From an uncultured Rhodospirillaceae bacterium (GTDB lineage: Bacteria > Pseudomonadota > Alphaproteobacteria > MPNO01), in NCBI GenBank assembly GCA_937916005.1, contig CALGIA010000511.1, positions 1-5,713 of the forward strand: a stretch of 5,713 nucleotides of DNA, read 5' to 3'. Numbering within the stretch: position 1 is the stretch's first letter; every line of letters begins with the position of its first letter. Made by a program: the position numbers and the translations under genes. Below the pieces are notes generated by a model, which was not told the origin of the DNA, searched no databases, and worked only from the letters and a program-made list of their open reading frames with translations. Positions 5,542 to 5,713 of this stretch are shown here, one piece after another.

Positions 5542-5713
5542 TCAGATCTCGGATTGCGGGATTTCCGGCTCGATAGCTGGGCCGGTCGCGCTCTTCGACC
5601 GCTCGTTCATCACACGGTAATAATGATCCGCGTGCTGGAAATAGAGTTCCCTGGCAACGTGATCGCCCGATGCCTCGGCGGCCCGGGCCATTTCGTTGTA
5701 TTTTTCAAAGGAC
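5542..5713 (-). CDS. DUF4167 domain protein, C-terminal part (partial, cut by right window edge)
   Basis: On the - strand one frame is open from the right edge to a TGA at 5542-5544 and gives 56 residues. It starts SFEKYNEMARAAEASGD, continues HVARELYFQHADHYYRVMNE and ends EPEIPQSEI. The pattern (E)KY-x-x-(L/M)AR-x-A-x-x-SGD then a tyrosine/glutamine-rich Y-x-QHA-(D/E)HYYR is the hallmark of the conserved C-terminal half of the DUF4167 domain; the family usually has a basic, glycine/asparagine-rich N-terminus, here outside the window. Its function is unknown, and the basic N-terminus suggests nucleic acid binding, which is inference. In many alphaproteobacteria this gene lies just downstream of prfA-prmC, so prmC may follow further right. 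It ends against the shared terminator with the sigma factor gene. Confidence 0.88.
   Translation of the reverse strand, partial: SFEKYNEMARAAEASGDHVARELYFQHADHYYRVMNERSKSATGPAIEPEIPQSEI

Overview
The window looks like chromosomal DNA from an alphaproteobacterium, probably of the Rhodospirillales/Rhodobacterales/Rhizobiales sort. The evidence is the lineage-typical DUF2336 and DUF4167 proteins, a DinB polymerase with the Cys4 N-terminal extension usual in alphaproteobacteria, an RpoH-type sigma factor whose upstream region resembles the alphaproteobacterial heat-shock promoter, and a perfect CtrA-type box (TTAA-N7-TTAAC). Coding DNA is GC-rich; the intergenic DNA before the sigma gene is clearly AT-rich. 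No mobile element, rRNA, tRNA or CRISPR array was seen.

Layout, left to right: the last 23 codons of an unrecognised + strand gene (1-72); a strong symmetrical terminator (136-169); a CtrA-like box (237-252) in front of a DUF2336 gene (310-1443, +); its terminator (1496-1535); a 26/27-bp tandem repeat (about 1553-1655) that runs into the 3' end of a convergent dinB gene (1641-2885, -); a short divergent promoter region; a two-gene, start-stop overlapping operon for the 3-oxoadipate CoA-transferase subunits pcaI-pcaJ (3005-4380, +); an AT-rich regulatory region with a sigma-32-like promoter; an rpoH-family sigma factor gene (about 4585-5472, +); a perfect 15-bp symmetrical terminator (5491-5524); and the C-terminal 56 codons of a DUF4167 gene entering from the right edge on the - strand (5542-5713).

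The genes do not form one pathway. PcaI and PcaJ are the two subunits of one enzyme, which activates 3-oxoadipate to its CoA ester at the end of aromatic ring-cleavage catabolism. DinB is a translesion polymerase, RpoH a stress sigma factor, DUF2336 a helical-repeat protein of unknown function, and DUF4167 a small conserved protein of unknown function. Each transcription unit is separated from its neighbours by hairpins, so they are likely regulated independently.

No plainly new multi-gene system is visible. The points most worth a second look are the repeat array that regenerates the dinB stop codon in each unit, the CtrA box before the DUF2336 gene, the heat-shock-like promoter with a palindrome in its spacer before rpoH, and a Trp-to-Glu change at a normally conserved position of that sigma factor.
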